The notes under the pieces were generated by a model that was not told the DNA's origin, searched no databases, and saw only the letters and a program-made list of their open reading frames with translations. Shown piece by piece: positions 1 through 7,135 of a DNA stretch of 38,263 nucleotides (the first letter of the stretch is position 1; each line of letters begins with the position of its first letter). A program made the position numbers and the translations under genes. Source of the DNA: Streptomyces adustus (GTDB lineage: Bacteria; Actinomycetota; Actinomycetes; Streptomycetales; Streptomycetaceae); assembly GCF_009377175.1 (NCBI RefSeq), contig NZ_VJZD01000072.1, positions 1 to 38,263 on the forward strand, read 5' to 3'.

Positions 1-37
1 GGTTTCCCCGGGGCCGCCCCCGCTCGTGGTGTGCGTG

Positions 38-1516
38 CTACTTCCGCTTCGCGCCGCGCTTCTCGCGCACCCGCACGGAGATGTGGATCGGGGTGCCCTC
101 GAACCCGAACTCCTCGCGCAGCCGGCGCTCGATGAAGCGGCGGTAACCCGCCTCGATGAAGCCGGAGGCGAAGAGCACGAACCGCGGCGGCTTTGTGCCC
201 GCCTGGGTGCCGAAGAGGATGCGGGGCTGCTTGCCGCCGCGGATCGGGTGCGGGTGGGCGGCGACCAGCTCGCCGAGGAAGGCGTTCAGCCTGCCGGTGG
301 GGACCCGGGTCTCCCAGCCCGCCAGCGCCGTCTCGATGCCCGGGACGAGCTTCTCCATGTGCCGTCCGGTGCGCGCGGAGACATTGACCCGCGGCGCCCA
401 GGCGACCTGGGCGAGCTCGGTCTCGATCTCCCGCTCCAGGTAGTAGCGGCGCTCCTCGTCGAGCGTGTCCCACTTGTTGAAGGCGAGGACGATCGCCCGG
501 CCGGCGTCGACGGCCATCGTGACGATGCGCTGGTCCTGGACGGAGATGTTCTCGGACGCGTCGATCAGGATGACGGCGACCTCGGCCTTCTCGACGGCCG
601 CGGCCGTACGCAGCGAGGCGTAGTAGTCGGCGCCCTGCTGGAGGTGGACGCGCTTGCGGATGCCCGCCGTGTCGACGAACTTCCAGGTGACACCGCCGAG
701 TTCGATCAGCTCGTCGACCGGGTCGCGGGTGGTGCCCGCGAGTTCGTTGACGACGACGCGCTCCTCGCCCGCCACCTTGTTCAGCAGCGAGGACTTGCCG
801 ACGTTCGGGCGGCCGATGAGGGCGATCCGGCGGGGGCCGCCGACCGCGGTCCCGAAGGTCTGCGCGGGCGCCTCGGGGAGCGCCTCCAGCACGGCGTCCA
901 GCATGTCGCCGGTGCCACGGCCGTGCAGGGCCGAGACCGGGTGCGGCTCGCCGAGACCGAGCGACCACAGGTACGAGGCGTCGGCCTCGCCGCTCGGGCC
1001 GTCGACCTTGTTGGCGCACAGCACGACCGGCTTGCCGGCCTTGCGCAGCAGTCGTACGACCGCCTCGTCGGTGTCGGTCGCGCCGACCTTGGCGTCGACG
1101 ACGAACACGACGGCGTCGGCCGCCTCGATCGCGTACTCGGCCTGCGCGGCCACGGAGGCGTCGATGCCGAGGACGTCCTGCTCCCAGCCGCCGGTGTCGA
1201 CGACCTTGAAGCGGCGGCCCGCCCACTCGGCCTCGTAGGTGACCCGGTCGCGGGTGACGCCGGGCTTGTCCTCGACCACTGCCTCGCGACGGCCGATGAT
1301 GCGGTTCACCAGGGTCGACTTGCCGACATTGGGGCGGCCGACGACGGCGAGCACGGGCAGCGGGCCGTGGCCCGCCTCCTCGATGGCTCCCTCGACCTCT
1401 TCCAGGTCGAAGCCCTCCACCGCGGCGAGCTCCATGAACTCCGCGTACTCGGCGTCGCCAAGTGCTCCGTGGTCGTGCTCCTCGCCCGAGCCCTCGGAGT
1501 GGATCTGGTCGTTCAT
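38..1516 (-). CDS. der: Ribosome-assembly GTPase Der (EngA)
   Basis: The 492-residue product is a double-domain GTPase needed for late 50S ribosomal subunit assembly. Two G1 loops reading GRPNVGKS are visible at residues 60-67 and 235-242, with DTGG (107-110) and DTAG (282-285) as switch II motifs and NKVD (169-172) and NKWD (347-350) as guanine-specificity motifs. The C-terminal ~110 residues form the basic KH-like RNA-binding domain. The first ~50 residues are an acidic extension; I recall such extensions from actinobacterial Der proteins. The ATG at 1514-1516 has a GAGG about 10 bases upstream. It is the last gene of the aroH-tyrA-cmk-plsC-der series, 72 bases after the acyltransferase. 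Identification is firm; RNA binding is from family knowledge. Confidence 0.97.
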   Translation of the reverse strand: MNDQIHSEGSGEEHDHGALGDAEYAEFMELAAVEGFDLEEVEGAIEEAGHGPLPVLAVVGRPNVGKSTLVNRIIGRREAVVEDKPGVTRDRVTYEAEWAGRRFKVVDTGGWEQDVLGIDASVAAQAEYAIEAADAVVFVVDAKVGATDTDEAVVRLLRKAGKPVVLCANKVDGPSGEADASYLWSLGLGEPHPVSALHGRGTGDMLDAVLEALPEAPAQTFGTAVGGPRRIALIGRPNVGKSSLLNKVAGEERVVVNELAGTTRDPVDELIELGGVTWKFVDTAGIRKRVHLQQGADYYASLRTAAAVEKAEVAVILIDASENISVQDQRIVTMAVDAGRAIVLAFNKWDTLDEERRYYLEREIETELAQVAWAPRVNVSARTGRHMEKLVPGIETALAGWETRVPTGRLNAFLGELVAAHPHPIRGGKQPRILFGTQAGTKPPRFVLFASGFIEAGYRRFIERRLREEFGFEGTPIHISVRVREKRGAKRK

Positions 1517-1548
1517 GAAGTCCGTACCTCGTTCATCGTGGTGATCGG

Positions 1549-1575
1549 TGGACCACCCGTATCGGGTGATCCACT
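1549..1575 (-). terminator. Hairpin between acyltransferase and der
   Basis: Two 12-base arms (1549-1560 and 1564-1575) pair with one non-Watson-Crick position around a 3-base loop (TAT). The hairpin sits between the acyltransferase stop and the der ribosome-binding site. No T-tract follows on the minus strand, so it may be a weak terminator, an RNA-processing or stability element, or a device lowering der expression. Role uncertain. Confidence 0.4.
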
Positions 1576-1588
1576 ACTCAAGTGTCTC

Positions 1589-2242
1589 TTAGCGCCCGGT
1601 CAGGCGCCTGGCGTGGTCCAGGTGCGCCGCCAGCTGCTTCTGGATGCGCTCGGTCGCCTCGTCCAGCGCCTTGCGCGTGCGCCGCCCGCTTCCGTCGCCC
1701 GCCTCGAACGGGTCGCCGAAGACGACGTCGACCCGGGAGCGCAGCGGCGGCAGCGCCTTGGTCAACCGGCTGGTGCGCTCGGAACTTCCCAGGACCGCGA
1801 CGGGGACGATCGGCGCCCCGCTGCGGACCGCGAAGTAGGCCAGTCCGGCGCGCAGCGAGGCGAAGTCGCCCTCGCCCCGGGTGCCCTCCGGGAAGATCCC
1901 GAGGACCCCGCCGGCCGCGAGCAGGTCGAGGGCCTGGGTGATCGCGGTGCGGTCGGCGGACTGACGGTCGACCTTCACCTGCCCGATGGCGAGCAGGAAC
2001 GGGTCGAGCGGGCCGACAAACGCCTCCTTCTTGATCAGGAAGTGCGTCGGCCGGGGCGCCACGCCCATGACCATCGGGCCGTCGATGTTGTGGGAGTGGT
2101 TGACCGCGAGGATCACCGGGCCGGTCGCGGGGACTTTCCAGGCGCCCAGGACGCGCGGCTTCCACAGCCCGTACATCAGGCCGACGCCGATGCGTCTGCC
2201 GACGTCGGCGCCCTTGACGGAGGGGACGGGGCGGCTGTTCAC
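1589..2242 (-). CDS. 1-acyl-glycerol-3-phosphate acyltransferase family protein
   Basis: A PlsC/LPLAT-superfamily acyltransferase of about 217 residues, expected to acylate a lysophosphatidate-like acceptor at the membrane. The catalytic HX4D motif is visible as H49-SHNI-D54, and the acceptor-binding FPEGTR motif lies at 117-122. I chose the GTG at 2240-2242 because it overlaps the cmk stop codon as GTGA, the junction style used repeatedly in this window; an in-frame ATG at 2281 would overlap cmk by 43 bases. There is no obvious long transmembrane segment, so membrane attachment is probably peripheral. The cmk-plsC-der order is common in Actinobacteria. The exact acyl acceptor cannot be read from sequence. 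Confidence 0.9.
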   Translation of the reverse strand: MNSRPVPSVKGADVGRRIGVGLMYGLWKPRVLGAWKVPATGPVILAVNHSHNIDGPMVMGVAPRPTHFLIKKEAFVGPLDPFLLAIGQVKVDRQSADRTAITQALDLLAAGGVLGIFPEGTRGEGDFASLRAGLAYFAVRSGAPIVPVAVLGSSERTSRLTKALPPLRSRVDVVFGDPFEAGDGSGRRTRKALDEATERIQKQLAAHLDHARRLTGR

Positions 2243-2919
2243 CGCGCGGCCCGCTTCTCCTCGACGAGACTGACGACACACGCGATGACCTGCGGGAGCG
2301 TGAGGTCGGAGGTGTCCACCTCGACCGCGTCGTCCGCCTTGGCGAGCGGGGAGGTCTTACGGCTGGAGTCGGCCGCGTCCCGCTTCAGCAGGGCCTCACG
2401 GGTCGCCTGCACGTCGGCGCCCTTGAGCTCACCGCTGCGGCGGGCGGCACGCGCCTCCGCGGAGGCGGTGAGGAAGACCTTCAGGTCGGCGTCGGGCAGC
2501 ACGGTGGTGCCGATGTCACGGCCCTCGACGACGATCCCGCCGGCCGCCGAGGCGGCCAGGGAGCGCTGGAGCTCGGTGATCCGGGCCCGCACCTCGGGCA
2601 CCGCGCTGACCGCGCTGACCTTGGAGGTGACCTCCTGGGTGCGGATCGGGCCGGCCACGTCGGTGCCGTCGACCGTGATCGTCGGGGCAGCCGGGTCGGT
2701 GCCGGAGACGATGTCGGGCTTGCCGGCCGCGTCGGCGATCGCGGCCGGGTCGGCGATGTCGATCCCGTTGTTCACCATCCACCAGGTGATCGCCCGGTAC
2801 TGGGCGCCGGTGTCCAGGTAGCTCAGTCCGAGCTGCGCGGCCACGGCCTTGGACGTGCTCGACTTGCCCGTGCCGGAGGGGCCGTCGATGGCGACAATCA
2901 CTGCCGGGACGCTTTCCAC
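2239..2919 (-). CDS. cmk: Cytidylate kinase
   Basis: Phosphorylates CMP and dCMP to the diphosphates using ATP. The P-loop GPSGTGKS is near the N-terminus, followed by the CMP-kinase signature YLDTGAQYRA, and the later segment VVEGRDIGTTVLPDA holds residues typical of the substrate-binding/LID region. The GTG at 2917-2919 gives 226 residues, the usual family size, and has AGGAAGG eight bases upstream; an in-frame start at 2973 would add 18 residues unlike the family. The stop overlaps the acyltransferase GTG. It follows tyrA by 81 bases on the same strand, so a shared transcript is likely. Confidence 0.96.
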   Translation of the reverse strand: MESVPAVIVAIDGPSGTGKSSTSKAVAAQLGLSYLDTGAQYRAITWWMVNNGIDIADPAAIADAAGKPDIVSGTDPAAPTITVDGTDVAGPIRTQEVTSKVSAVSAVPEVRARITELQRSLAASAAGGIVVEGRDIGTTVLPDADLKVFLTASAEARAARRSGELKGADVQATREALLKRDAADSSRKTSPLAKADDAVEVDTSDLTLPQVIACVVSLVEEKRAAR

Positions 2920-3000
2920 AGTGGGGACCTTCCTGGAACCGGGGTGGTGGACGGGCGCGAGGGCGCCCCGCACAAGGTTACTGGCTCCCCGGCGGCCGTT

Positions 3001-4086
3001 TCACTGCCGGATGGCCCAGCCCCGCTCGCGCAGCGCCGCCGTCAGGACGGGCGCCGACTTCGGCTCCACCATCAGCTGCACCAGACCGGCCTGCTGACCG
3101 GTCGCGTGCTCGATGCGCACGTCCTCGATGTTGATCCCGACCCGGCCCGCGTCGGCGAAGATCCGGGCCAGCTGGCCCGGCTGGTCGTCGATCAGGACGG
3201 CCACCGTCTCGTACACCCGCGGCGCGGACCCGTGCTTGCCGGGGACGCGGACCTGGCCCGCGTTGCCGCGGCGCAGCACGTCCTCGATGCCGGTGGCGCC
3301 CGCCCGGCGCTTGTCCTCGTCGGAGGACTGGAGGGCGCGCAGCGCCCGGACCGTCTCGTCCAGGTCGGCGGAGACGTCCGCGAGCAGGTCGGCGACCGGC
3401 CCCGGGTTCGCGGAGAGGATGTCGATCCACATCCGCGGGTCGGACGCGGCGATCCTGGTCACATCGCGGATGCCGCCGCCGCACAGCCGTACGGCCGCCT
3501 CCTCGGCGTTCTCCAGGCGCGCGGCGACCATGCTGGACACCAGGTGCGGCATGTGGGAGACGAGGGCCACGGCGCGGTCGTGCGCGTCCGCGTCCATCAC
3601 CACCGGCACCGCACGGCAGTGCGAGACCAGCTCCAGGGCGAGGTTCAGCACCTCGGTGTCGGTGTCCCGGGTCGGGGTGAGCACCCAGGGACGGCCCTCG
3701 AAGAGATCGCCCGTCGCGGCCAGCGGCCCGGACTTCTCCCGGCCGGACATGGGGTGGGTGCCGATGTAGGACGTCAGGTCGAGGCCGAGCGCCTCCAGCT
3801 CGCGGCGCGGGCCGCCCTTGACGCTGGCGACGTCCAGGTAGCCGCGGGCCACGCCCCGGCGCATGGCGTCGGCGAGCACCGCGGCCACGTGAGCCGGCGG
3901 GGCGGCGACGATCGCGAGGTCCACGGGGCCCGCGGGCGGCTCGTCCGTGCCGGCCCCGAGCGCGGCCGCCGTACGGGCCTGCTCCGGGTCGTGGTCGGCG
4001 AGGTGGACGACGACGCCCCGCTGGACCAGGGCGAGGGCCGCGGACGTGCCGATGAGCCCGGTGCCGATGACGAGTGCGGTCCTCAC
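3001..4086 (-). CDS. tyrA: Prephenate dehydrogenase with C-terminal ACT domain
   Basis: A 361-residue TyrA enzyme that oxidatively decarboxylates prephenate to 4-hydroxyphenylpyruvate in tyrosine synthesis. The Rossmann glycine motif GTGLIG is at residues 8-13 and the catalytic-region motif GTHPMSGRE is at 109-117. The last ~75 residues, beginning around YETVAVLIDDQPGQL, form an ACT domain, suggesting feedback control by an aromatic amino acid (inference from the family). The GTG start at 4084-4086 overlaps the stop of the upstream chorismate mutase as GTGA, so the two consecutive pathway enzymes are translationally coupled. Confidence 0.96.
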   Translation of the reverse strand: MRTALVIGTGLIGTSAALALVQRGVVVHLADHDPEQARTAAALGAGTDEPPAGPVDLAIVAAPPAHVAAVLADAMRRGVARGYLDVASVKGGPRRELEALGLDLTSYIGTHPMSGREKSGPLAATGDLFEGRPWVLTPTRDTDTEVLNLALELVSHCRAVPVVMDADAHDRAVALVSHMPHLVSSMVAARLENAEEAAVRLCGGGIRDVTRIAASDPRMWIDILSANPGPVADLLADVSADLDETVRALRALQSSDEDKRRAGATGIEDVLRRGNAGQVRVPGKHGSAPRVYETVAVLIDDQPGQLARIFADAGRVGINIEDVRIEHATGQQAGLVQLMVEPKSAPVLTAALRERGWAIRQ

Positions 4087-4445
4087 TGGGCGATGTCCTT
4101 GCGCAGCGCGGCCGCGGCACCGAGGTAGACATGCGCGATGTCGGCCCGGGTCCGGTCGGACTCGACGTGGGCGAGCAGCCGGACCACCCGGGGCATGGCG
4201 CCCGCGATGTCCAGTTCCTGGGCGCAGATCAGCGGCACGTCCACGATGCCCAGCTTGCGGGCGGCGGCCGCCGGGAAGTCGCTGTGCAGGTCGGGCGTGG
4301 CCGTGAACCAGATGCTGATCAGGTCGTCCGTGCCCAGGCCGTTCCGCTCCAGGACCGCGGTGAGCAGGGCACCGACCTGCTCACTCATGTGGCCGGCTTC
4401 GTCCCGCTCCAGCTGGACGGCCCCCCTGACCGCTCGTACCGCCAC
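4083..4445 (-). CDS. aroH: Chorismate mutase, AroH class
   Basis: A 120-residue monofunctional AroH-type (trimeric barrel) chorismate mutase that converts chorismate to prephenate. Recognisable segments are AVRAVRGA at the N-terminus, the central ISIWFTATPDLHSDFPA, and PLICAQELDIAGAMPRVVR, which carries family active-site residues. The GTG start at 4443-4445 has GAGGAG seven bases upstream. The open frame continues upstream on the minus strand to about 5201, but that part has no family similarity and is rejected. First gene of the aroH-tyrA-cmk-plsC-der series; a TAGGCT hexamer on the minus strand (4507-4512) is a weak -10 candidate. Confidence 0.94.
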   Translation of the reverse strand: MAVRAVRGAVQLERDEAGHMSEQVGALLTAVLERNGLGTDDLISIWFTATPDLHSDFPAAAARKLGIVDVPLICAQELDIAGAMPRVVRLLAHVESDRTRADIAHVYLGAAAALRKDIAQ

Positions 4446-4719
4446 GGTGCTGCTCCTCGCTGATGTGCTGATGTGCGTGATGCACGGATCACTGTCCCGT
4501 GCGTCCAGCCTAGTCAGACCGCGCGTGCCCGGTGCGCGGCGCCCGCCCGCTGAGACGGCGGGCGCGCTGGGCCGTCGGGCGTACCTGCCGCACGTTTTGT
4601 GGCACTCCGTCCTGTAATGCTTCGCCCTGGGTGCTTTCGGTGCCAAGATGCTGCTGCTCCGCTCGGAGCGACCACCCGGTCTCCGCCTTCCGGCTCTCCC
4701 CCACCTTCGGAGTGACGAC

Positions 4720-5217
4720 ATGACCCACGGCCCGACGCGGCGCACGGTACTCGCGACGGGCGCGGCCGCCTGTGTCGCGGGGTGCAGCAAGTCCGGCGAG
4801 AACAGCAGTTCCGGATCCGCCACCTCACCCACGGCCGCGTCCACCCCCTCGACCGCCACCTCCACCGCCACCTCGGCGGCCGGGTCGACGGCCGAGCCGT
4901 CCTCCGCCTCGGCCACCGCGTCGGCCGTAGGCAAGGAGCTGGCGAGGACCGGGGACATCCCGGTCGGCGGCGGCACGATCTTCGCGGCCGACCAGGTCGT
5001 CGTCACCCAGCCGGAGAAGGGCGAGTTCAAGGCCTTCTCCAACATCTGCACCCACCGGCAGTGCCCGGTCGCCGACGTCTCCGACGGCACGATCAACTGC
5101 ACCTGCCACGGCAGCAGGTTCCGCATCACGGACGGTTCGGTGGCACACCCTCCGGCGCCCCAGCCGCTGCCCGAGAAGAAGATCACGGTCGAGGGCGACA
5201 CGATCCGCCTGGTCTGA
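4720..5217 (+). CDS. Rieske [2Fe-2S] lipoprotein, Tat-type signal
   Basis: A 165-residue exported Rieske protein. The N-terminus carries a twin-arginine pair (R7-R8 in RRTVL), a short hydrophobic stretch and the lipobox VAGC with C22 as the lipidated cysteine, followed by a ~45-residue Ser/Thr/Ala-rich linker. Cluster ligands are C110/H112 and C127/H130, and C115 with C129 are placed to make the usual Rieske disulfide. The ATG has GGAG seven bases upstream. The domain stands alone, not fused to cytochrome bc1 or an oxygenase, so it is probably a small surface electron carrier of unknown partner. It runs divergently from aroH and ends five bases from the convergent ADP-ribosylglycohydrolase gene. 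Confidence 0.93.
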   Translation: MTHGPTRRTVLATGAAACVAGCSKSGENSSSGSATSPTAASTPSTATSTATSAAGSTAEPSSASATASAVGKELARTGDIPVGGGTIFAADQVVVTQPEKGEFKAFSNICTHRQCPVADVSDGTINCTCHGSRFRITDGSVAHPPAPQPLPEKKITVEGDTIRLV

Positions 5218-5222
5218 CCCGG

Positions 5223-6248
5223 TCAGGCGTCCCAGAGCGCCCCGAGCTCCAGCAGCTCGTCCCGGTACTCGATCCGGTCCGCCCAGGCGGCGGGCCAGGC
5301 GTCGGCGCCCAGGTGGGCGCCCGCGAAGGCGCCGGTCAGACAGGCGATCGAGTCGGAGTCGCCGGAGCTGCACGCGGCCCGGCGCAACGCGGTCACCGGC
5401 TCGTCGACGAAGAGCAGGAAGCACAGCAGCCCGGTCGCCAGCGCCTCCTCGGCGATCCAGCCCGCCCCGGTGGCCAGGCACGGGTCGGTCTCGCGGGAAC
5501 CGGCCCGTACCGCGTCCTGGAGCCGGTCCAGGACGGCCAGGCACTCGTCCCAGCCGCGCGCGATGAAGTGCAGCGCGCTGGGGTCGTGCCCCCGGGTCCA
5601 CAGGTCGCCGAGCCAGCGCTCGTGGTAGCGGGTGCGGTTGTCCAGGGCGTACGAGCGCAGCAGCCCCACGAGTCCGGTCGGCTCAGCGCCCTGGGCCAGC
5701 AGTCGTACGGCGTGCGCGGTGAGGTCGGAGGCCGCCAGCGCCGTCGGATGCCCGTGCGTGAGGGCGGACTGCAACTGGGCCGCACCGGCCCGCTGCTCGT
5801 CGTCGAGTCCGGGAGCCAGACCGATCGGCGCCACGCGCATGTTGGCGCCGCAGCCCTTGGAGCCGATCTGGCTGGCCTCCTGCCAGGGCCGGTCGTCGCC
5901 CTGGAGCAGGGCACACGCCGTCAGACAGGTGCGTCCAGGCGCCCGGTTGTTCTCCGGTGAGCGGTACCACTCCACGAACTCCTCGCGCACCGGCCGCGCC
6001 AGCCGCTTCGGCCCGAGCAGCCCCCGGTCCATCGCGGTGCGCAGCCCCCGGCCGAGGGCGAGGGTCATCTGGGTGTCGTCGCTGACGATCGCGGGCCGGA
6101 TCAGCTCCATCTCCCGCCAGGGTCCGCACTTGGCGAGGATCGACGGCACGTCGTTGAACTCGGTCGGAAAGCCCAGCGCGTCGCCGAGGGCGAGGCCCAG
6201 CAGCGCCCCGGTGGCGGCGCGCTTGCGGACGGTGGTCGTGGTGGTCAT
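5223..6248 (-). CDS. ADP-ribosylglycohydrolase family protein (DraG/ARH fold)
   Basis: A 341-residue all-helical ADP-ribosylhydrolase that should remove ADP-ribose from a protein or small-molecule acceptor using a di-metal centre. The metal ligand motifs are SDDT (residues 56-59) and, near the C-terminus, GDSDS (296-300). The opening GALLGLALGDALGFPTEF is the family N-terminal signature. The ATG start overlaps the stop of the upstream Nudix-HTH gene as ATGA, so the two are translationally coupled and controlled by the same promoter. The acceptor (arginine, DNA, or an ADP-ribose metabolite) cannot be read from sequence. No ADP-ribosyltransferase lies nearby. Confidence 0.93.
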   Translation of the reverse strand: MTTTTTVRKRAATGALLGLALGDALGFPTEFNDVPSILAKCGPWREMELIRPAIVSDDTQMTLALGRGLRTAMDRGLLGPKRLARPVREEFVEWYRSPENNRAPGRTCLTACALLQGDDRPWQEASQIGSKGCGANMRVAPIGLAPGLDDEQRAGAAQLQSALTHGHPTALAASDLTAHAVRLLAQGAEPTGLVGLLRSYALDNRTRYHERWLGDLWTRGHDPSALHFIARGWDECLAVLDRLQDAVRAGSRETDPCLATGAGWIAEEALATGLLCFLLFVDEPVTALRRAACSSGDSDSIACLTGAFAGAHLGADAWPAAWADRIEYRDELLELGALWDA

Positions 6249-6964
6249 GCGGGGCGTCCTTCCCGTGCGGTGCGAAGCAGCGGCGGATGGAGGGTGACGG
6301 CGGTACCGGCCCGGTACAGCGCGGCCGGCTTGCCGCGCCCGCCGGTCAGCCGGGCGCCGCCGGGGACGGGTTCGACGAAGCCGGGGGTGGCGAGCACCTT
6401 GCGCCGGAAGTTGGGCCGGTCCAGGACCGAGCCCCAGACGGCCTCGTAGACCTGCTGCAACTCGCCGAGGGTGAACTCGGGCGGGCAGAAGGCGGTGGCG
6501 AGACTGGTGGACTCCAGCAGGGTGCCGACGCGGTCGTGGGCGTCGGCGAGGATCCGGTCGTGGTCGAAGGCGAGCGGCTCGGCACGGTCGTAGGGCAGCC
6601 AGCGGGCCTGTGCGGCGTCGCCGCCGCCGCGCGGTTCGGGCGCGTCGGGCAGCAGGGCGGCGAAGGCGACCGACACGACCCGCATCCGGGGGTCGCGGTC
6701 GGGTTCGCTGTAGGTGCGCAGCTGCTCCAGGTGCAGCCCGGAGACGTCCGACAGGCCGGTCTCCTCGGCGAGCTCGCGCCGGGCCGCCGTCTCCGCGGAC
6801 TCCTCGGGCAGCACGAAGCCGCCGGGCAGCGCCCAGTGTCCGGCGTACGGCTCCTGCCCGCGCTCGACGAGCAGGACGTGCAGGGTGCCGGAGCGCAGGG
6901 TGAGGACGGCGAGGTCGACGGTGACGGCGAAGGGTTCGAAGGCGTACTTGTCGTAGCCCTGCAT
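6245..6964 (-). CDS. NrtR-type Nudix hydrolase/winged-helix transcription regulator
   Basis: A 239-residue protein with an N-terminal Nudix domain and a C-terminal winged-helix region, the architecture of NrtR regulators of NAD metabolism. The Nudix box is complete: G49, E55, then RELAEETGL at 63-71, so catalytic activity (ADP-ribose or a related pyrophosphate) may be retained. The C-terminal part beginning FTLGELQQVYEAV and containing NFRRKVL matches the NrtR DNA-binding module. The ATG at 6962-6964 has a strong AAGGAGG seven bases upstream. Directly upstream is a 17-bp palindrome, probably its own operator. It is coupled to the ADP-ribosylglycohydrolase gene downstream, suggesting that ADP-ribose or NAD status controls de-ADP-ribosylation (inference). 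Confidence 0.92.
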   Translation of the reverse strand: MQGYDKYAFEPFAVTVDLAVLTLRSGTLHVLLVERGQEPYAGHWALPGGFVLPEESAETAARRELAEETGLSDVSGLHLEQLRTYSEPDRDPRMRVVSVAFAALLPDAPEPRGGGDAAQARWLPYDRAEPLAFDHDRILADAHDRVGTLLESTSLATAFCPPEFTLGELQQVYEAVWGSVLDRPNFRRKVLATPGFVEPVPGGARLTGGRGKPAALYRAGTAVTLHPPLLRTAREGRPA

Positions 6965-6980
6965 CCGCCCCACCTCCTTA

Positions 6981-6997
6981 ATAGTCACCACGACTAT
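6981..6997. promoter_or_regulatory. Palindromic operator candidate for the Nudix-HTH regulator
   Basis: A perfect inverted repeat: ATAGTC (6981-6986), five-base spacer ACCAC, GACTAT (6992-6997). Two of the three flanking base pairs also match. It lies two bases upstream of the Shine-Dalgarno sequence of the regulator gene and overlaps an AT-rich TATTTATAGT stretch on the minus strand that is the best -10 candidate, so bound protein would block transcription of the two-gene operon. That the Nudix-HTH protein binds it is inferred from position. Confidence 0.72.
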
Positions 6998-7067
6998 AAA
7001 TAGCCCGGGTGCCCGAACACAAGGCCCGGACACAAGACGGCGGGCGCGAGAGGGCGGGCACACGAAA

Positions 7068-7098
7068 GCGGCCGGTCCGGAGATCCGGAACCGGCCGC
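7068..7098 (-). terminator. Terminator after rluB
   Basis: A GC-rich hairpin 37 bases past the rluB stop. Nine-base arms GCGGCCGGT (7068-7076) and ACCGGCCGC (7090-7098) pair perfectly, extended by CCGG/CCGG with one bulged base and an AGAT loop. On the minus strand it is followed by CTTTCGTG, a short T run typical of Streptomyces terminators. It ends the parA-to-rluB operon and also insulates it from the divergently regulated nrtR promoter just to the left. Confidence 0.8.
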
Positions 7099-7135
7099 CT
7101 CGGTGATCAGGAGATCAGGAGTTCGGACGGACGAC

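Noticed and set aside
4446..5201. Upstream extension of chorismate mutase to 372 residues
   Set aside because: The added part is antisense to the Rieske gene and unlike the AroH family; the GTG at 4445 with GAGGAG gives the normal 120-residue enzyme.
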